A stretch of DNA of 64,000 nt from Prevotella heparinolytica. GTDB lineage: Bacteria; Bacteroidota; Bacteroidia; Bacteroidales; Bacteroidaceae. Where the stretch lies: NCBI RefSeq assembly GCF_004342845.1, contig NZ_SLXB01000017.1, forward strand, positions 26,679 through 90,678, given 5' to 3'. Positions within the stretch are counted from its first letter, which is position 1. The number at the start of each line of letters is the position of its first letter. The notes beneath the pieces are model-generated. The model did not search any database, was not told where the DNA came from, and was given only the letters and a program-made list of their open reading frames with translations. Below are positions 35,953 through 45,188 of the stretch, piece after piece. The translations under genes were made by a program, and so were the position numbers.

Positions 35953-36923
35953 AACGTACCATTGCTATTGTAGCAGGAGGTGATACCTCCGAATTTCAGG
36001 TGTCCCTGCGCAGTGCGCAAGGAATTTATTCCTTCATCGACAAGGAGAAATATATACTTTACATCGTGCAGATGCACGGCCGCGACTGGCATGTCCGGCT
36101 GCCCGACGGTACAACAGCGCCCATAGACCGTAATGACTTCAGTTTCCTGCTGAACGGCAAGAAGGTGGTGTTCGATTTCGCCTATATCACCATTCACGGC
36201 ACTCCGGGCGAGGACGGACGTTTGCAAGGCTATTTCGACATGCTGCGCATCCCCTACTCCTGCTGCGGCGTGCTGGCGGCCTCCCTCACTTACGATAAGT
36301 TTGCCTGCAACCAGTATCTCAAGTCGTTTGGGGTGCGCATTGCCGAATCGTTGCTGCTGCGCAAGGGGCAGACGATTTCCGACGAAGACGTCATCGAGAA
36401 AATAGGCCTGCCTTGTTTCATCAAGCCCGGCTTGGGAGGCAGCAGTTTCGGCGTAACCAAAGTAAAGACCCGCGAGCAGATACAACCGGCCATTGCCAAA
36501 GCATTTGAAGAGGCGCAGGAAGTGTTGGTGGAGGCCTTCATGGAGGGGATGGAGCTGACCTGCGGTTGCTACAAAACGAAAGAAAAGAGCGTGGTATTCC
36601 CCCTGACGGAAGTGGTGTCGCACAACGAGTACTTCGATTATGAAGCCAAATACAACGGCGAATCCGATGAGATTACCCCCGCCCGCGTCTCGGACGAATT
36701 GCGCGACCGCGTGCAGCAACTCACCTCCGCCATATACGATATACTGAATGCCCAAGGAATCATCCGCGTGGACTACATCATCACGGCCGGCGAGAAGATA
36801 AACCTGCTGGAAGTGAACACCACACCCGGCATGACAGCTACCAGCTTCATCCCGCAACAAGTGCGTGCCGCCGGACTGGATATAAAGGATGTAATGACAG
36901 ATATTATAGAAAATGCATTTTAG
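35949..36923 (+). CDS. ddl: D-alanine--D-alanine ligase
   Basis: Makes the D-Ala-D-Ala dipeptide for peptidoglycan precursors with ATP. 324 residues, ATP-grasp fold: the N-terminal VAGGDTSEFQVSLRSAQGIY, the central KPGLGGSSFGVTKVKT loop and the C-terminal LLEVNTTPGMTATSFIPQQ with the metal-binding Glu and Asn. Overlaps rluD by 4 bases, so the two are translationally coupled. Confidence 0.95.
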   Translation: MKRTIAIVAGGDTSEFQVSLRSAQGIYSFIDKEKYILYIVQMHGRDWHVRLPDGTTAPIDRNDFSFLLNGKKVVFDFAYITIHGTPGEDGRLQGYFDMLRIPYSCCGVLAASLTYDKFACNQYLKSFGVRIAESLLLRKGQTISDEDVIEKIGLPCFIKPGLGGSSFGVTKVKTREQIQPAIAKAFEEAQEVLVEAFMEGMELTCGCYKTKEKSVVFPLTEVVSHNEYFDYEAKYNGESDEITPARVSDELRDRVQQLTSAIYDILNAQGIIRVDYIITAGEKINLLEVNTTPGMTATSFIPQQVRAAGLDIKDVMTDIIENAF

Positions 36924-36947
36924 CGGTAACACTAATCCCCGATTATT

Positions 36948-38105
36948 ATGAACGCGAACGTAGAATTTGATGAAATCCGTCCTTATCACGACGAAGAGCT
37001 TCCGCAGATTTATGAGGAGCTGATTGCCGATGCGGCATTCCGCGAAGCTGTTTCAATGGTTATGCCCGGCGTCCCTTTCGAACTGCTTGCCCGGCAGATG
37101 CGTGCCTGCAAAACAAAACTGGAGTTTCAGAAGACCTTCTGCTATCCCCTTCTACAGAAATTAATCAAGGAGGCCACGGACGGAGTGACGCTCGACCACA
37201 CCTCATTGCCGGACGAGGGAAAGAATTTCACCTACATCTCCAATCACCGCGACATTATACTCGACTCCGGCTTCCTCTCCGTTTTGCTGATAGACTGGGG
37301 ACTGGACACTCCCGAAATAGCCATCGGGGATAATCTGCTCATCTATCCGTGGATAAAGAAGCTGGTACGCGTCAATAAGTCGTTCATCGTGCAGCGCGGG
37401 CTGCCCATGCGCCAGATGTTGGAATCATCCATGCGCCTGTCGGCCTACATGCATTTTGCCATCAACCGGAAGAAACAGTCCATCTGGATTGCCCAGCGCG
37501 AAGGACGGGCCAAGGATTCTGACGACCGCACGCAAGACAGCGTACTGAAGATGCTCGCCATGAGCGGCGAAGGCTCCGTCGTCGACCGATTGATGGAGAT
37601 GAATATTGCACCGATTGCCCTCTCCTACGAATATGACCCGTGCGACTACCTGAAAGCATGGGAGTTTCAACTGAAGCGCGACAATCCGGAATACAAGAAG
37701 TCTACCGCCGACGACCTGCTGAACATGAAGACCGGTCTCTTCGGCTATAAAGGACACGTACACTTCCAAACCGGAACCTGCATCAACGACGAGCTGTGCA
37801 AGATGGACGGCACGCTGCCCAAGACGGAACTCTTCGCCCGCATATCGGCATTGATAGACAAGCGCATCCATTCCAATTACAAGATTTATCCGAACAACTA
37901 CGTGGCGCACGACCTTCTTGAAGGCAACGACAACTTCACATCGCACTATACGCCGGAAGACCGCCAACGTTTCCTCACCTATCTGGAGCAACAGTTGGCA
38001 CGAATCGAGATAGAGGGCAAAGACGAGAACTTCCTGCGCGAAAAGATGTTGTCGATGTATGCCAATCCGTTGAAGAACCATTTGGCGGCAACAAAAGAGC
38101 AGTGA
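36948..38105 (+). CDS. PlsC-like acyltransferase (1-acylglycerol-3-phosphate acyltransferase family)
   Basis: Membrane-associated acyltransferase likely in phospholipid or aminolipid synthesis. 385 residues. The catalytic histidine lies in FTYISNHRDIILDSGFL (about 90-106), FIVQRGLP and IWIAQREGRAKDSDDRT form the later substrate-binding blocks. The H-to-D spacing is one longer than the classical HX4D. Natural acyl donor and acceptor are unknown. Starts 25 bases after ddl and is followed one base later by the next gene. Confidence 0.82.
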   Translation: MNANVEFDEIRPYHDEELPQIYEELIADAAFREAVSMVMPGVPFELLARQMRACKTKLEFQKTFCYPLLQKLIKEATDGVTLDHTSLPDEGKNFTYISNHRDIILDSGFLSVLLIDWGLDTPEIAIGDNLLIYPWIKKLVRVNKSFIVQRGLPMRQMLESSMRLSAYMHFAINRKKQSIWIAQREGRAKDSDDRTQDSVLKMLAMSGEGSVVDRLMEMNIAPIALSYEYDPCDYLKAWEFQLKRDNPEYKKSTADDLLNMKTGLFGYKGHVHFQTGTCINDELCKMDGTLPKTELFARISALIDKRIHSNYKIYPNNYVAHDLLEGNDNFTSHYTPEDRQRFLTYLEQQLARIEIEGKDENFLREKMLSMYANPLKNHLAATKEQ

Positions 38106-38106
38106 T

Positions 38107-38790
38107 ATGAAGAAGCTTTATTATGTATGGCTCCTATCCGTACTGGCCTGCCTGCCGGTGGCTTGCGGCAGTGAAGAGGAGCACTGCTACCCGTCTGTAA
38201 AATCAGAGTTCCTGACCGGATTTTCGGGAGCCGATGGTACTTTGCAGTCCGTGGTGACGGACGAAGGAAAGACTTATCAGATAGTGGAAAACGCAACAAA
38301 GACCACCATCCCTGCCGATTCACTCGTTCGTATGGTAGGCAGCTATGCCGAAACGAAAGGCATTGATGGCACTGCCGGAGTGAAGCTGTATAGCTGGATC
38401 ACTGCCGTATCTCCACTTCCGGTGCCACCCCACCGATTCAAGGAGGGAGTAAAGACAGATCCTGCCAATGTGCAAAGCATATGGTCGGGTCTCGGCTACA
38501 TCAATATCGTATTGACCGTCAAGATGCAGAAGGCTCTCCACCTTTTCCACTTTATTGAAGATAAAGTACACATAGATACAGAAACCGGTCGATGTGATGT
38601 TTTCTTGAGGCTCTATCACGATGCAAAGAACGATGTGCAGGCTTTCACGAAACGCGCCTATCTCTCCGTACCTCTGCATCGCTATGCCGCAACAAAAGGC
38701 GTGAAGCAAGTAACCGTACATTTTACTCTGAACACAACCTCCGGAGAATTAAAGACCTACAACCTTGATTATATCCCATCTAACATATAA
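38107..38790 (+). CDS. NigD-like lipoprotein
   Basis: 227-residue exported lipoprotein with signal ending LPVAC (about Cys20) followed by GSEEEHCYPSVKSE. The rest is beta-rich with SWITAVSPLPV and GYINIVLTVKMQ, as in the NigD-like family of Bacteroidales. Function is unknown; the family name comes from bacteriocin-associated nig genes. Starts one base after the acyltransferase stop, so co-transcribed. Confidence 0.75.
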   Translation: MKKLYYVWLLSVLACLPVACGSEEEHCYPSVKSEFLTGFSGADGTLQSVVTDEGKTYQIVENATKTTIPADSLVRMVGSYAETKGIDGTAGVKLYSWITAVSPLPVPPHRFKEGVKTDPANVQSIWSGLGYINIVLTVKMQKALHLFHFIEDKVHIDTETGRCDVFLRLYHDAKNDVQAFTKRAYLSVPLHRYAATKGVKQVTVHFTLNTTSGELKTYNLDYIPSNI

Positions 38791-38797
38791 TACACCA

Positions 38798-39184
38798 ATG
38801 AAAATTCTATTTACAAGCCTTTGCTTGTTCTTTTCCACCCTCTTCTCTTGTCAGCAAAAGGGAAACGGTTTCAAGAGTCTTTCCGTAGACGAGTTTGCCG
38901 CATTGATAGCCGACCCGGAGGTGCAACGGCTGGACGTGCGCACGGTCGTCGAATATTCCGAAGAGCATATCCCCGGCAGTATCAACATCAACGTGCTGGA
39001 CAAGAATTTCGAGACAGTGACAGATTCTGTTTTGCAAAAGGATAAACCGGTCGCTCTATATTGCCGCAGCGGCAAACGCAGCAAGAAAGCCGCATCCATA
39101 TTGAGTGAAAAAGGATATACCGTCTATGAGCTGAACGGAGGCTTCATGAGCTGGAAGGCGGCAGGAAAGCAGACGGAGAAGTAG
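38798..39184 (+). CDS. Rhodanese-like domain lipoprotein
   Basis: 128 residues from the ATG at 38798. Lipoprotein signal ending TLFSC, then a single rhodanese domain: DEFAALIADPEVQRLDVRT, HIPGSININV, and the active-site loop YCRSGKRSKKAA with the catalytic cysteine. Such proteins transfer sulfane sulfur or act in periplasmic thiol chemistry. Last gene of the + strand run and convergent with argF'. Confidence 0.9.
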   Translation: MKILFTSLCLFFSTLFSCQQKGNGFKSLSVDEFAALIADPEVQRLDVRTVVEYSEEHIPGSININVLDKNFETVTDSVLQKDKPVALYCRSGKRSKKAASILSEKGYTVYELNGGFMSWKAAGKQTEK

Positions 39185-39271
39185 AAGCTAAAAGGCAGAA
39201 AATCCTGTCGCCCGCGAAAGAAATCCGGCACTGCCCTATCTAAAGCAGGAAGAGATCAGGGAGAAATCTCC

Positions 39272-39351
39272 ATCGCAAGGCTTGCGTTATACATCGCAGG
39301 CGCTAAGATGTATATCGCAAGGCGCAAGATGTACATCGCAAGCCTTGCGAT
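39272..39351. repeat. 21-bp tandem palindromic array, locus 5
   Basis: ATCGCA starts at 39272, 39293, 39314 and 39335, exactly 21 bp apart. ATCGCAAGGCTTGCG (39272-39286) is the reverse complement of the inner part of ATCGCAAGCCTTGCGAT (39335-39351), which is itself a near-perfect palindrome. Lies between the convergent rhodanese and argF' genes. Confidence 0.8.
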
Positions 39352-39465
39352 AGAAAACACTTCCGTCAGAAGCAAATGTTTTCATGCGGGAGCCATCGAC
39401 TTTCGGAAGGCATCCCGCAAACTTCGTTTCTTACTGTCGAACCCGCACAGCCCCTTATTGCGTTG

Positions 39466-40419
39466 TCACAGCCCCTCAATCAGTCTTTTCAGCACCACCG
39501 TGGCAGAAATCTCACGGTTGGCCGCTTGGGGGATGACGATGGATTGCGGACTCTCGATAACGTCGTCCGTCACAATCATATTCCGACGAACCGGAAGGCA
39601 GTGCATGAAGCAGGCATTGTTGGTCACAGCCATCTGCCGTTCGCTCACTGTCCAGTCACGGTCTTTGCTCAATATTTGGCCGTAGTTATCACCCGTATAG
39701 GCTGCCCAGTTCTTGGCATAGATAAAATCAGCTCCTTCAAAGGCTTTCATTTGGTCGTATTCCACGCGGGCACGGCCCACAAACGCCGGATCAAGCTCAT
39801 ACCCTTCGGGGTGTGTAATGACAAAATCATAGTCCGTGGCATTCATCCACTCGGCAAAAGAGTTGGGAACAGCCTGAGGCAACGGGCGCGGATGCGGTGC
39901 CCAAGTCATAACCACTTTGGGGCGGGCCGTCTTTTTATATTCCTCGATGGTGATGAGGTCGGCAAAGCTCTGCAAAGGGTGGCGCGTGGCAGCCTCCATG
40001 GAGAATACCGGCCGGCCGGAATGGCGTATGAACTGATTCAATATCATTTCATTGTAATCCTCCTCTTTGTCCTCGAAGCGGGCAAAGGAGCGCACGCCTA
40101 TCACATCGCAGTAACAGCCCATCACGGGGATGGCCTCCAGCAGGTGTTCCGGTTTCTCGCCGTCCATGATGACGCCCCGTTCGGTTTCGAGCTTCCATGC
40201 GCCTTGGTTGATGTCCAACACAATGACGTTCATACCCAGATTCATGGCAGCCTTCTGCGTACTGAGGCGGGTGCGCAGGCTGGAATTGAAGAATATCATC
40301 ATCAGCGTTTTGTTTCGCCCCAACTCCACATATTTGAAACGGTCTTTCTTAATCTCGAATGCTTCGTCCAATGCAGACTTCAGATTACCGATGTCTTGCA
40401 CGCAAGTAAAGTTCCTCAT
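39466..40419 (-). CDS. argF': N-succinyl-L-ornithine transcarbamylase (ArgF')
   Basis: Carbamoylates N-acylated ornithine to N-acylcitrulline. 317 residues. Transcarbamylase motifs: carbamoyl-phosphate loop FNSSLRTRLSTQ (about 44-55), MEAATRHPLQSFADL (about 140-155), and HCLPVRRN near the C terminus. Residue 90 is proline in DGEKPEHLLEA; from published work on the Bacteroides fragilis enzyme, Pro90 marks specificity for N-succinylornithine whereas Glu marks the N-acetyl enzyme. Last gene of a run with murI, DUF2007, proB and proA. Confidence 0.93.
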   Translation of the reverse strand: MRNFTCVQDIGNLKSALDEAFEIKKDRFKYVELGRNKTLMMIFFNSSLRTRLSTQKAAMNLGMNVIVLDINQGAWKLETERGVIMDGEKPEHLLEAIPVMGCYCDVIGVRSFARFEDKEEDYNEMILNQFIRHSGRPVFSMEAATRHPLQSFADLITIEEYKKTARPKVVMTWAPHPRPLPQAVPNSFAEWMNATDYDFVITHPEGYELDPAFVGRARVEYDQMKAFEGADFIYAKNWAAYTGDNYGQILSKDRDWTVSERQMAVTNNACFMHCLPVRRNMIVTDDVIESPQSIVIPQAANREISATVVLKRLIEGL

Positions 40420-40444
40420 CTCTCTCTCTTTTTATATATGATTA

Positions 40445-41692
40445 TTAGTCTCTGATTTGTCCGTCTCCTTCGACAATCCATTTGTATGTGGTCATCTCTT
40501 CCAATCCCATCGGTCCGCGGGCATGGAGCTTCTGAGTACTGATACCGATTTCGGTGCCTAACCCGAACTGGGCACCGTCTGTGAAAGAGGTCGGTGCATT
40601 GACGTAGACGCAGGCCGCATCTACTTCGCGACAGAATCGTTCGCCATGCAGGCGGTCTTCCGTAACGATGCATTCGCTGTGTTTGGAGCTATACTTCCGG
40701 ATATGCACCAAGGCATCGTGCAGGGAGTCCGCAGTCTTAACGGCCATTTTATAGTCCAGAAACTCTTTGCCATAACAACCTTCGTCGGCAGGCTGCAGCA
40801 ATTCCGCGGGATATTTGCCTTGCAATGCCTTGTATGCAGGCCGGTCGGCATAAAGAGTAACATTGCTATCGCTCAAGGAGGCACAAAGTGCAGGAAGGTC
40901 GGACAGGCGGTTTGCATCAATAATCAGGCAATCCAACGCATTGCAGACACTGACACGGCGTGTTTTGGCATTACGGATAACAGGCGCACCTTTCCGGACA
41001 TCGCCGTAACGGTCGAAAAAGGTATGGCATACGCCTGCTCCTGTTTCGATGACCGGTATGGTGGCATTTTGCCGCACATAATCAATCAGCCCGCTACTGC
41101 CGCGAGGGATAATGACGTCCACATAACCATTGGCATGCAACAGCTCGGCAGTTGCTGCACGGTCGGCAGGCAAGAGCTCCACCACGTGCCTGTCTACCTG
41201 AAAACGCCTCAACACCTCGTGTATCACACGAACAATGGCACGGTTGGAACAATCGGCATCGCTACCTCCTTTCAGGATACAGGCATTACCGCTCTTCAAG
41301 CAAAGCGAAAACACATCGAAACTGACGTTGGGACGGGCTTCGTAAATGATGCCGATTACTCCGAAAGGCACACTCACCCTTTTTATCTTCAGCCCGTTAG
41401 GACGAACATCTTCTTTCAGTATCCGTCCCAATGGCGAGGGCAGAGAAGCCACATTCCGAATATCCGAGGCAATAGCCTGCAAACGTTCTTCGGTCAGTTG
41501 CAGACGATCGTATTTAGGGTCGGCAGGATTCATGCGCTCCAAGTCCTTCCGGTTTTCACCAAGTATGAAACCGGCTTGTTCCACAGCCGCATCTGCAACG
41601 GCCGATAATATTTCATTGATATCCTTATCGCTCAAGCCCGGCAGTTTGCAGGCTGCCTCTTGCACAGCGACAAAGGTTCTGTTTAAGTCCAT
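40445..41692 (-). CDS. proA: Gamma-glutamyl phosphate reductase
   Basis: Second step of proline synthesis, reducing gamma-glutamyl phosphate to the semialdehyde. 415 residues from the ATG at 41692; a longer frame to 41815 overlaps proB and is unlikely. Seen: [33 protein letters not shown], the catalytic cysteine in [13 protein letters not shown], and the C-terminal [21 protein letters not shown]. 22 bases after proB. Confidence 0.95.
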   Translation of the reverse strand: MDLNRTFVAVQEAACKLPGLSDKDINEILSAVADAAVEQAGFILGENRKDLERMNPADPKYDRLQLTEERLQAIASDIRNVASLPSPLGRILKEDVRPNGLKIKRVSVPFGVIGIIYEARPNVSFDVFSLCLKSGNACILKGGSDADCSNRAIVRVIHEVLRRFQVDRHVVELLPADRAATAELLHANGYVDVIIPRGSSGLIDYVRQNATIPVIETGAGVCHTFFDRYGDVRKGAPVIRNAKTRRVSVCNALDCLIIDANRLSDLPALCASLSDSNVTLYADRPAYKALQGKYPAELLQPADEGCYGKEFLDYKMAVKTADSLHDALVHIRKYSSKHSECIVTEDRLHGERFCREVDAACVYVNAPTSFTDGAQFGLGTEIGISTQKLHARGPMGLEEMTTYKWIVEGDGQIRD

Positions 41693-41714
41693 ATTTGTAA
41701 GTGGTTTTAGCTGG

Positions 41715-42815
41715 TTATTCCAAATATAAATAGTCGTAATGTACGATTGGCTTCTTACCGTGCTTCCCCATAGCCTCACGTGCTTGGGCCGAATTGCAAT
41801 TAGCTTTTCCCACACCTATGGGATTGCCTTCAAAGTCGATGATTCGCACAATGTCGTCCTTTTCGAACTCCCCTTGCACAGAGACGATTCCTATCGGCAG
41901 AATACTGACGGCTTTGTCGGAAGTCAGCACTTTTGTTGCACAATCATTGATGTGCAGCTCTCCTTTGGCAAAGCCTTCGCTGTGGGCAATCCATTTCTTG
42001 ACGCTGGAAACCGGCTCCGGCGAAGGGATGAAACGCGTATATTCCGGTTCGTCATTTCGCGTCTTTAATTTCTCATTCCCGATAATGTCCACCAAGATGT
42101 TATCCCTCTTGCCATTGGCTATGATAACGGTGATACCCTCGTCTGCCACTTTGCGGGCTATGCTCGTTTTCGTCAGCATGCCGCCGCGTCCGAAGCCGGA
42201 TTTCGTAGTCTGGATGTAAGAAGACAAATCTTCTCCTTGCCCTATCTCACGGATGACCCGCGATGTCGGATCGGCAGGCGAACCATTGTAGATACCGTTG
42301 ATGTTGCTGAGAATAATCAGTGCCTGCGCATCCATCATGGAGGCTATCAATCCAGAAAGTTCATCGTTATCGGTAAACATCAACTCGCTCACGGAAACGG
42401 TATCGTTCTCATTCACAATGGGAATGACACCGTTCTCCAGCATCACGGTCATGCAATTCTTCTGGTTGAGATAATGACGGCGGGTGGAAAAGCTCTCCTT
42501 CATCGTGAGAACCTGCCCTACAGGGATGCCGTGTTCACGGAATAATTCATAATAGCGGTTGATGAGCTTGGCCTGCCCCACGGCAGAGAAAAGTTGTCGC
42601 TGGTCTACGCTGTCCAACTTTCTATTAGGATGTACCTCACTACGTCCCGAAGCCACCGCCCCGGAAGAAATAAGGATGATTTCCATACCCGCTTTATACA
42701 ATTCTGCTATCTGGTCTACAAGCGCAGACATGCGCGTAATGTCGAGCGTACCGTCGCGACGTGCCAAAACATTGCTGCCTATCTTGACAGCAATTCTACT
42801 AAAGTCAATTCTCAT
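41715..42815 (-). CDS. proB: Glutamate 5-kinase
   Basis: First committed step of proline synthesis: phosphorylates glutamate. 366 residues from the ATG at 42815. Amino-acid kinase domain with [36 protein letters not shown] and [12 protein letters not shown]; the C-terminal PUA domain is present ([26 protein letters not shown] split across it). Its start overlaps the DUF2007 gene by 11 bases. Confidence 0.95.
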   Translation of the reverse strand: MRIDFSRIAVKIGSNVLARRDGTLDITRMSALVDQIAELYKAGMEIILISSGAVASGRSEVHPNRKLDSVDQRQLFSAVGQAKLINRYYELFREHGIPVGQVLTMKESFSTRRHYLNQKNCMTVMLENGVIPIVNENDTVSVSELMFTDNDELSGLIASMMDAQALIILSNINGIYNGSPADPTSRVIREIGQGEDLSSYIQTTKSGFGRGGMLTKTSIARKVADEGITVIIANGKRDNILVDIIGNEKLKTRNDEPEYTRFIPSPEPVSSVKKWIAHSEGFAKGELHINDCATKVLTSDKAVSILPIGIVSVQGEFEKDDIVRIIDFEGNPIGVGKANCNSAQAREAMGKHGKKPIVHYDYLYLE

Positions 42816-43044
42816 TTCTTTTCTTCTCGTATTCGCGAACCACCTCCATTGCTGCTTCATAGTCTTTTTCGTTGACGAGAACAGAAACATCCACTGCGGT
42901 GTCCGGTAATACAACGTTTACTACCATTCCGTCTTTTGTCGCGGCTTCAATGCTGTTATTTTCCAACAAGCTTTTCACAAGTTCCGCTTCCCACGGCGAG
43001 CCGGCAAACACCTCGACTATCTTACTTTTATCTTCTTCCTTCAT
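42805..43044 (-). CDS. DUF2007-family small protein
   Basis: 79 residues. VEVFAGSPWEAELVKSLLEN followed by a central VVNVVLPDTAVDVSVLVNE matches the DUF2007 fold, which resembles a small signal-binding domain. No signal peptide. Function unknown. It sits between murI and proB and overlaps the proB start, which suggests translational coupling. Confidence 0.8.
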   Translation of the reverse strand: MKEEDKSKIVEVFAGSPWEAELVKSLLENNSIEAATKDGMVVNVVLPDTAVDVSVLVNEKDYEAAMEVVREYEKKRNEN

Positions 43045-43118
43045 AACGGTATAAAATTAGAGGTTTCTGTCGCACAAATATAACAAATGTTTTTGTTATA
43101 ACGCGTAGAAGCAGGAAA

Positions 43119-43958
43119 TTATAACTCAATCCTTTCCACCTTAATCGACTCATTGAGAAAAACAGAGGCCGATTCCGTAAACTTATCTTCCGATTCTGTG
43201 GTCCGATAGACACACCTTCCGCCTTTGGTACATTTCTTATCTATCTCCGGATGACGGGAAAGGTAATCTTTCAAGCTGTCCGCCACCAGTTCTCCTTGAG
43301 TAACGGTAGTGATGCCCGCCGGCATGTATTGTTGAATCTTGGGCAATAAAAGGGGAAAATGCGTACATCCTAAAATAACCGTGTCTATCAGCCGGTCTTT
43401 GGCAAGAAGTTCATTGATATATTTACGCACAAAGTAGTCCGTTCCATCTCCTTGCGCCTCGTTGTTTTCTACCAACGGCACCCATAGCGGACAGGCTTCT
43501 CCACTTACTTTAATGTCTGGAAACAGTTTGTGTACTTCCAACGGATAGGACTCGGACTTAATAGTTCCTGTCGTGGCAAGCACACCGACATGACGGCTAC
43601 GAGTGATACTGCCGATACACTCTACCGTAGGACGGATTACTCCCAACACACGTCGTGTCGGGTCAAGACGGGGCAAGTCGTTCATCTGTATGCTGCGCAA
43701 AGCCTTTGCCGAAGCAGTGTTGCAAGCCAGAATAACCAGCTGGCACCCCATTCCGAAGAGTTTGACGACAGCCTGCAAAGTAAACTCATAGACAACCTCA
43801 AACGAACGAGTCCCGTAAGGAGCACGTGCGTTGTCACCCCAATAAATATAATCATATTGCGGAAGCGTCTCTCGTATTTTGCTTAAAATGGTCAGTCCGC
43901 CATATCCGGAATCAAATACACCGATAGGACCCGGTGTGGAAGGTAATATCTGTTTCAT
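43119..43958 (-). CDS. murI: Glutamate racemase
   Basis: Makes D-glutamate for peptidoglycan. 279 residues. N-terminal GVFDSGYGGLTILSKI, first catalytic cysteine in LVILACNTASAKALR, second in VILGCTHFPLLLP. The start is the ATG at 43958; a -7 element lies 21 bases upstream and an upstream terminator separates it from the skp genes. Confidence 0.96.
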   Translation of the reverse strand: MKQILPSTPGPIGVFDSGYGGLTILSKIRETLPQYDYIYWGDNARAPYGTRSFEVVYEFTLQAVVKLFGMGCQLVILACNTASAKALRSIQMNDLPRLDPTRRVLGVIRPTVECIGSITRSRHVGVLATTGTIKSESYPLEVHKLFPDIKVSGEACPLWVPLVENNEAQGDGTDYFVRKYINELLAKDRLIDTVILGCTHFPLLLPKIQQYMPAGITTVTQGELVADSLKDYLSRHPEIDKKCTKGGRCVYRTTESEDKFTESASVFLNESIKVERIEL

Positions 43959-43978
43959 GCCGTTTCTTCACTTTCTCG

Positions 43979-43986
43979 CAAAGATA
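43979..43986 (-). promoter_or_regulatory. -7 element upstream of murI
   Basis: TATCTTTG on the - strand matches TAnnTTTG 21 bases before the murI ATG. It would drive murI, DUF2007, proB, proA and argF'. No clear -33 element is visible. Confidence 0.5.
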
Positions 43987-43999
43987 GCATATTTGGATA

Positions 44000-44036
44000 T
44001 AATAAAAAATAAGCGCGAATAAAACTATCCGCGCTT
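44000..44036 (-). terminator. Intrinsic terminator after the second skp gene
   Basis: On the - strand, AAGCGCG (44036-44030) pairs with CGCGCTT (44017-44011), followed by ATTTTTTATT. It ends the bamA-skp-skp transcript before murI. Confidence 0.75.
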
Positions 44037-44067
44037 GCATATCAAAAAAAGATGTTTCTCGGCATTA

Positions 44068-44574
44068 TTATTTAATACCCAGCTGTGTCTTTACTTTAGC
44101 AGTTACATCTGTACTTTGCGCTCCTACGAACGGTATCGGAGTACGAGCCAAGTCGAAAATATAAACCACGCCTTCTGCTTTGCCCACTGCCTGAATGGCC
44201 TCGTCCAGCTTCTTATAAATAGGAGCCATAGCCTCTTGCTGTGCCTTTTGCATGGACTGATAAACTTCCTGCTGGAATTGCTCCTGACGTTGAGCCATAT
44301 CCTGCAATTCCTTTTGACGTCTTTCGGCTATATTTTTGGGAAGAGAGTCGGCTTGTGCCAAAAACTCCTGATACTTCTTCTGAAATTCCTCATTGGTACG
44401 CGTCATTTCTTCCTGATACTTCTTAGACATGTTGTCCAAATCAGCCTGTGCTTTCGTAAATTCGGGCATAACGGCAATTACTTCCTGAGAATTCATGTGA
44501 GCAAATTTTGCTTGCGCCATGGCTCCCAACGGGAGAATGAACATGACAACGAATAGTGCGATTTTTTTAAGCAT
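44068..44574 (-). CDS. Skp/OmpH-family periplasmic chaperone (second copy)
   Basis: 168-residue periplasmic chaperone for outer-membrane proteins. Signal peptide ending PLGAMAQ, then AKFAHMNSQEVIAVMPEF and a long charged coiled coil (about 40-110, rich in K, E and Q), typical of the tentacle-like Skp arms. Directly follows another skp-like gene and bamA. Confidence 0.9.
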   Translation of the reverse strand: MLKKIALFVVMFILPLGAMAQAKFAHMNSQEVIAVMPEFTKAQADLDNMSKKYQEEMTRTNEEFQKKYQEFLAQADSLPKNIAERRQKELQDMAQRQEQFQQEVYQSMQKAQQEAMAPIYKKLDEAIQAVGKAEGVVYIFDLARTPIPFVGAQSTDVTAKVKTQLGIK

Positions 44575-44629
44575 AATGTTTATTGTTTATTTGATTAATC
44601 ATTTATTGAACGGATGCAAATGTATGAAA

Positions 44630-45145
44630 TTAATTCGAATATCCTAACCTTGCAAGTACTTCATTGCTGATGTCGATATTAGGCGAAGCAAAAATAATGC
44701 TCGATGCAGAAGCGCGATCCAACACTACGGCATATCCTCTCTGCGTTGCAATTTCCTTGACCGCATTGTATATCTTGTCCTGAATAGGCTGCAACAAACT
44801 TTCACGTTTCTTGTTCAGTTCGCCTTCCGGCCCGAAATATTTACGACGCAAGTCGGCCGCAGATTTTTCTTTGGCTACAATTTCTTCTTCCTTCTTGCCC
44901 CTCTGCACCTCAGAGAGAGAGGCTGTCTGCGACTGATAATTCTTGTACATCGCTTTAGCTTCTTCAGCAATCTTTTCTATCTCACCTTGCCACTGCTTGG
45001 AGACTTGTTCCAGTTGTTCGTTGGCACGCTCATAAGCCGGTATATTTCCCAAAATATATTCCATGTCAATCAGAGCGAACTTCTGCGCATTAGCTGATGC
45101 ACCTACGACAAACAGCATCAAAAGGATGAATAAACTCTTCTTCAT
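44630..45145 (-). CDS. Skp/OmpH-family periplasmic chaperone (first copy)
   Basis: 171 residues. Signal peptide ending ASANAQ, then KFALIDMEYILGNIPAYERAN and a charged coiled coil, ending with YAVVLDRASASSIIFASP. Same family as the downstream copy but clearly diverged, so the two are old duplicates. 43 bases after bamA. Confidence 0.9.
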   Translation of the reverse strand: MKKSLFILLMLFVVGASANAQKFALIDMEYILGNIPAYERANEQLEQVSKQWQGEIEKIAEEAKAMYKNYQSQTASLSEVQRGKKEEEIVAKEKSAADLRRKYFGPEGELNKKRESLLQPIQDKIYNAVKEIATQRGYAVVLDRASASSIIFASPNIDISNEVLARLGYSN

Positions 45146-45188
45146 AACATTACGTTTTTAAAAATTGTCATTTATAATTGTTCATCGC

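Noticed and set aside
39308..39685. Open frame beginning in array 5
   Set aside because: The opening residues come from the repeat itself and the rest is antisense to argF'.
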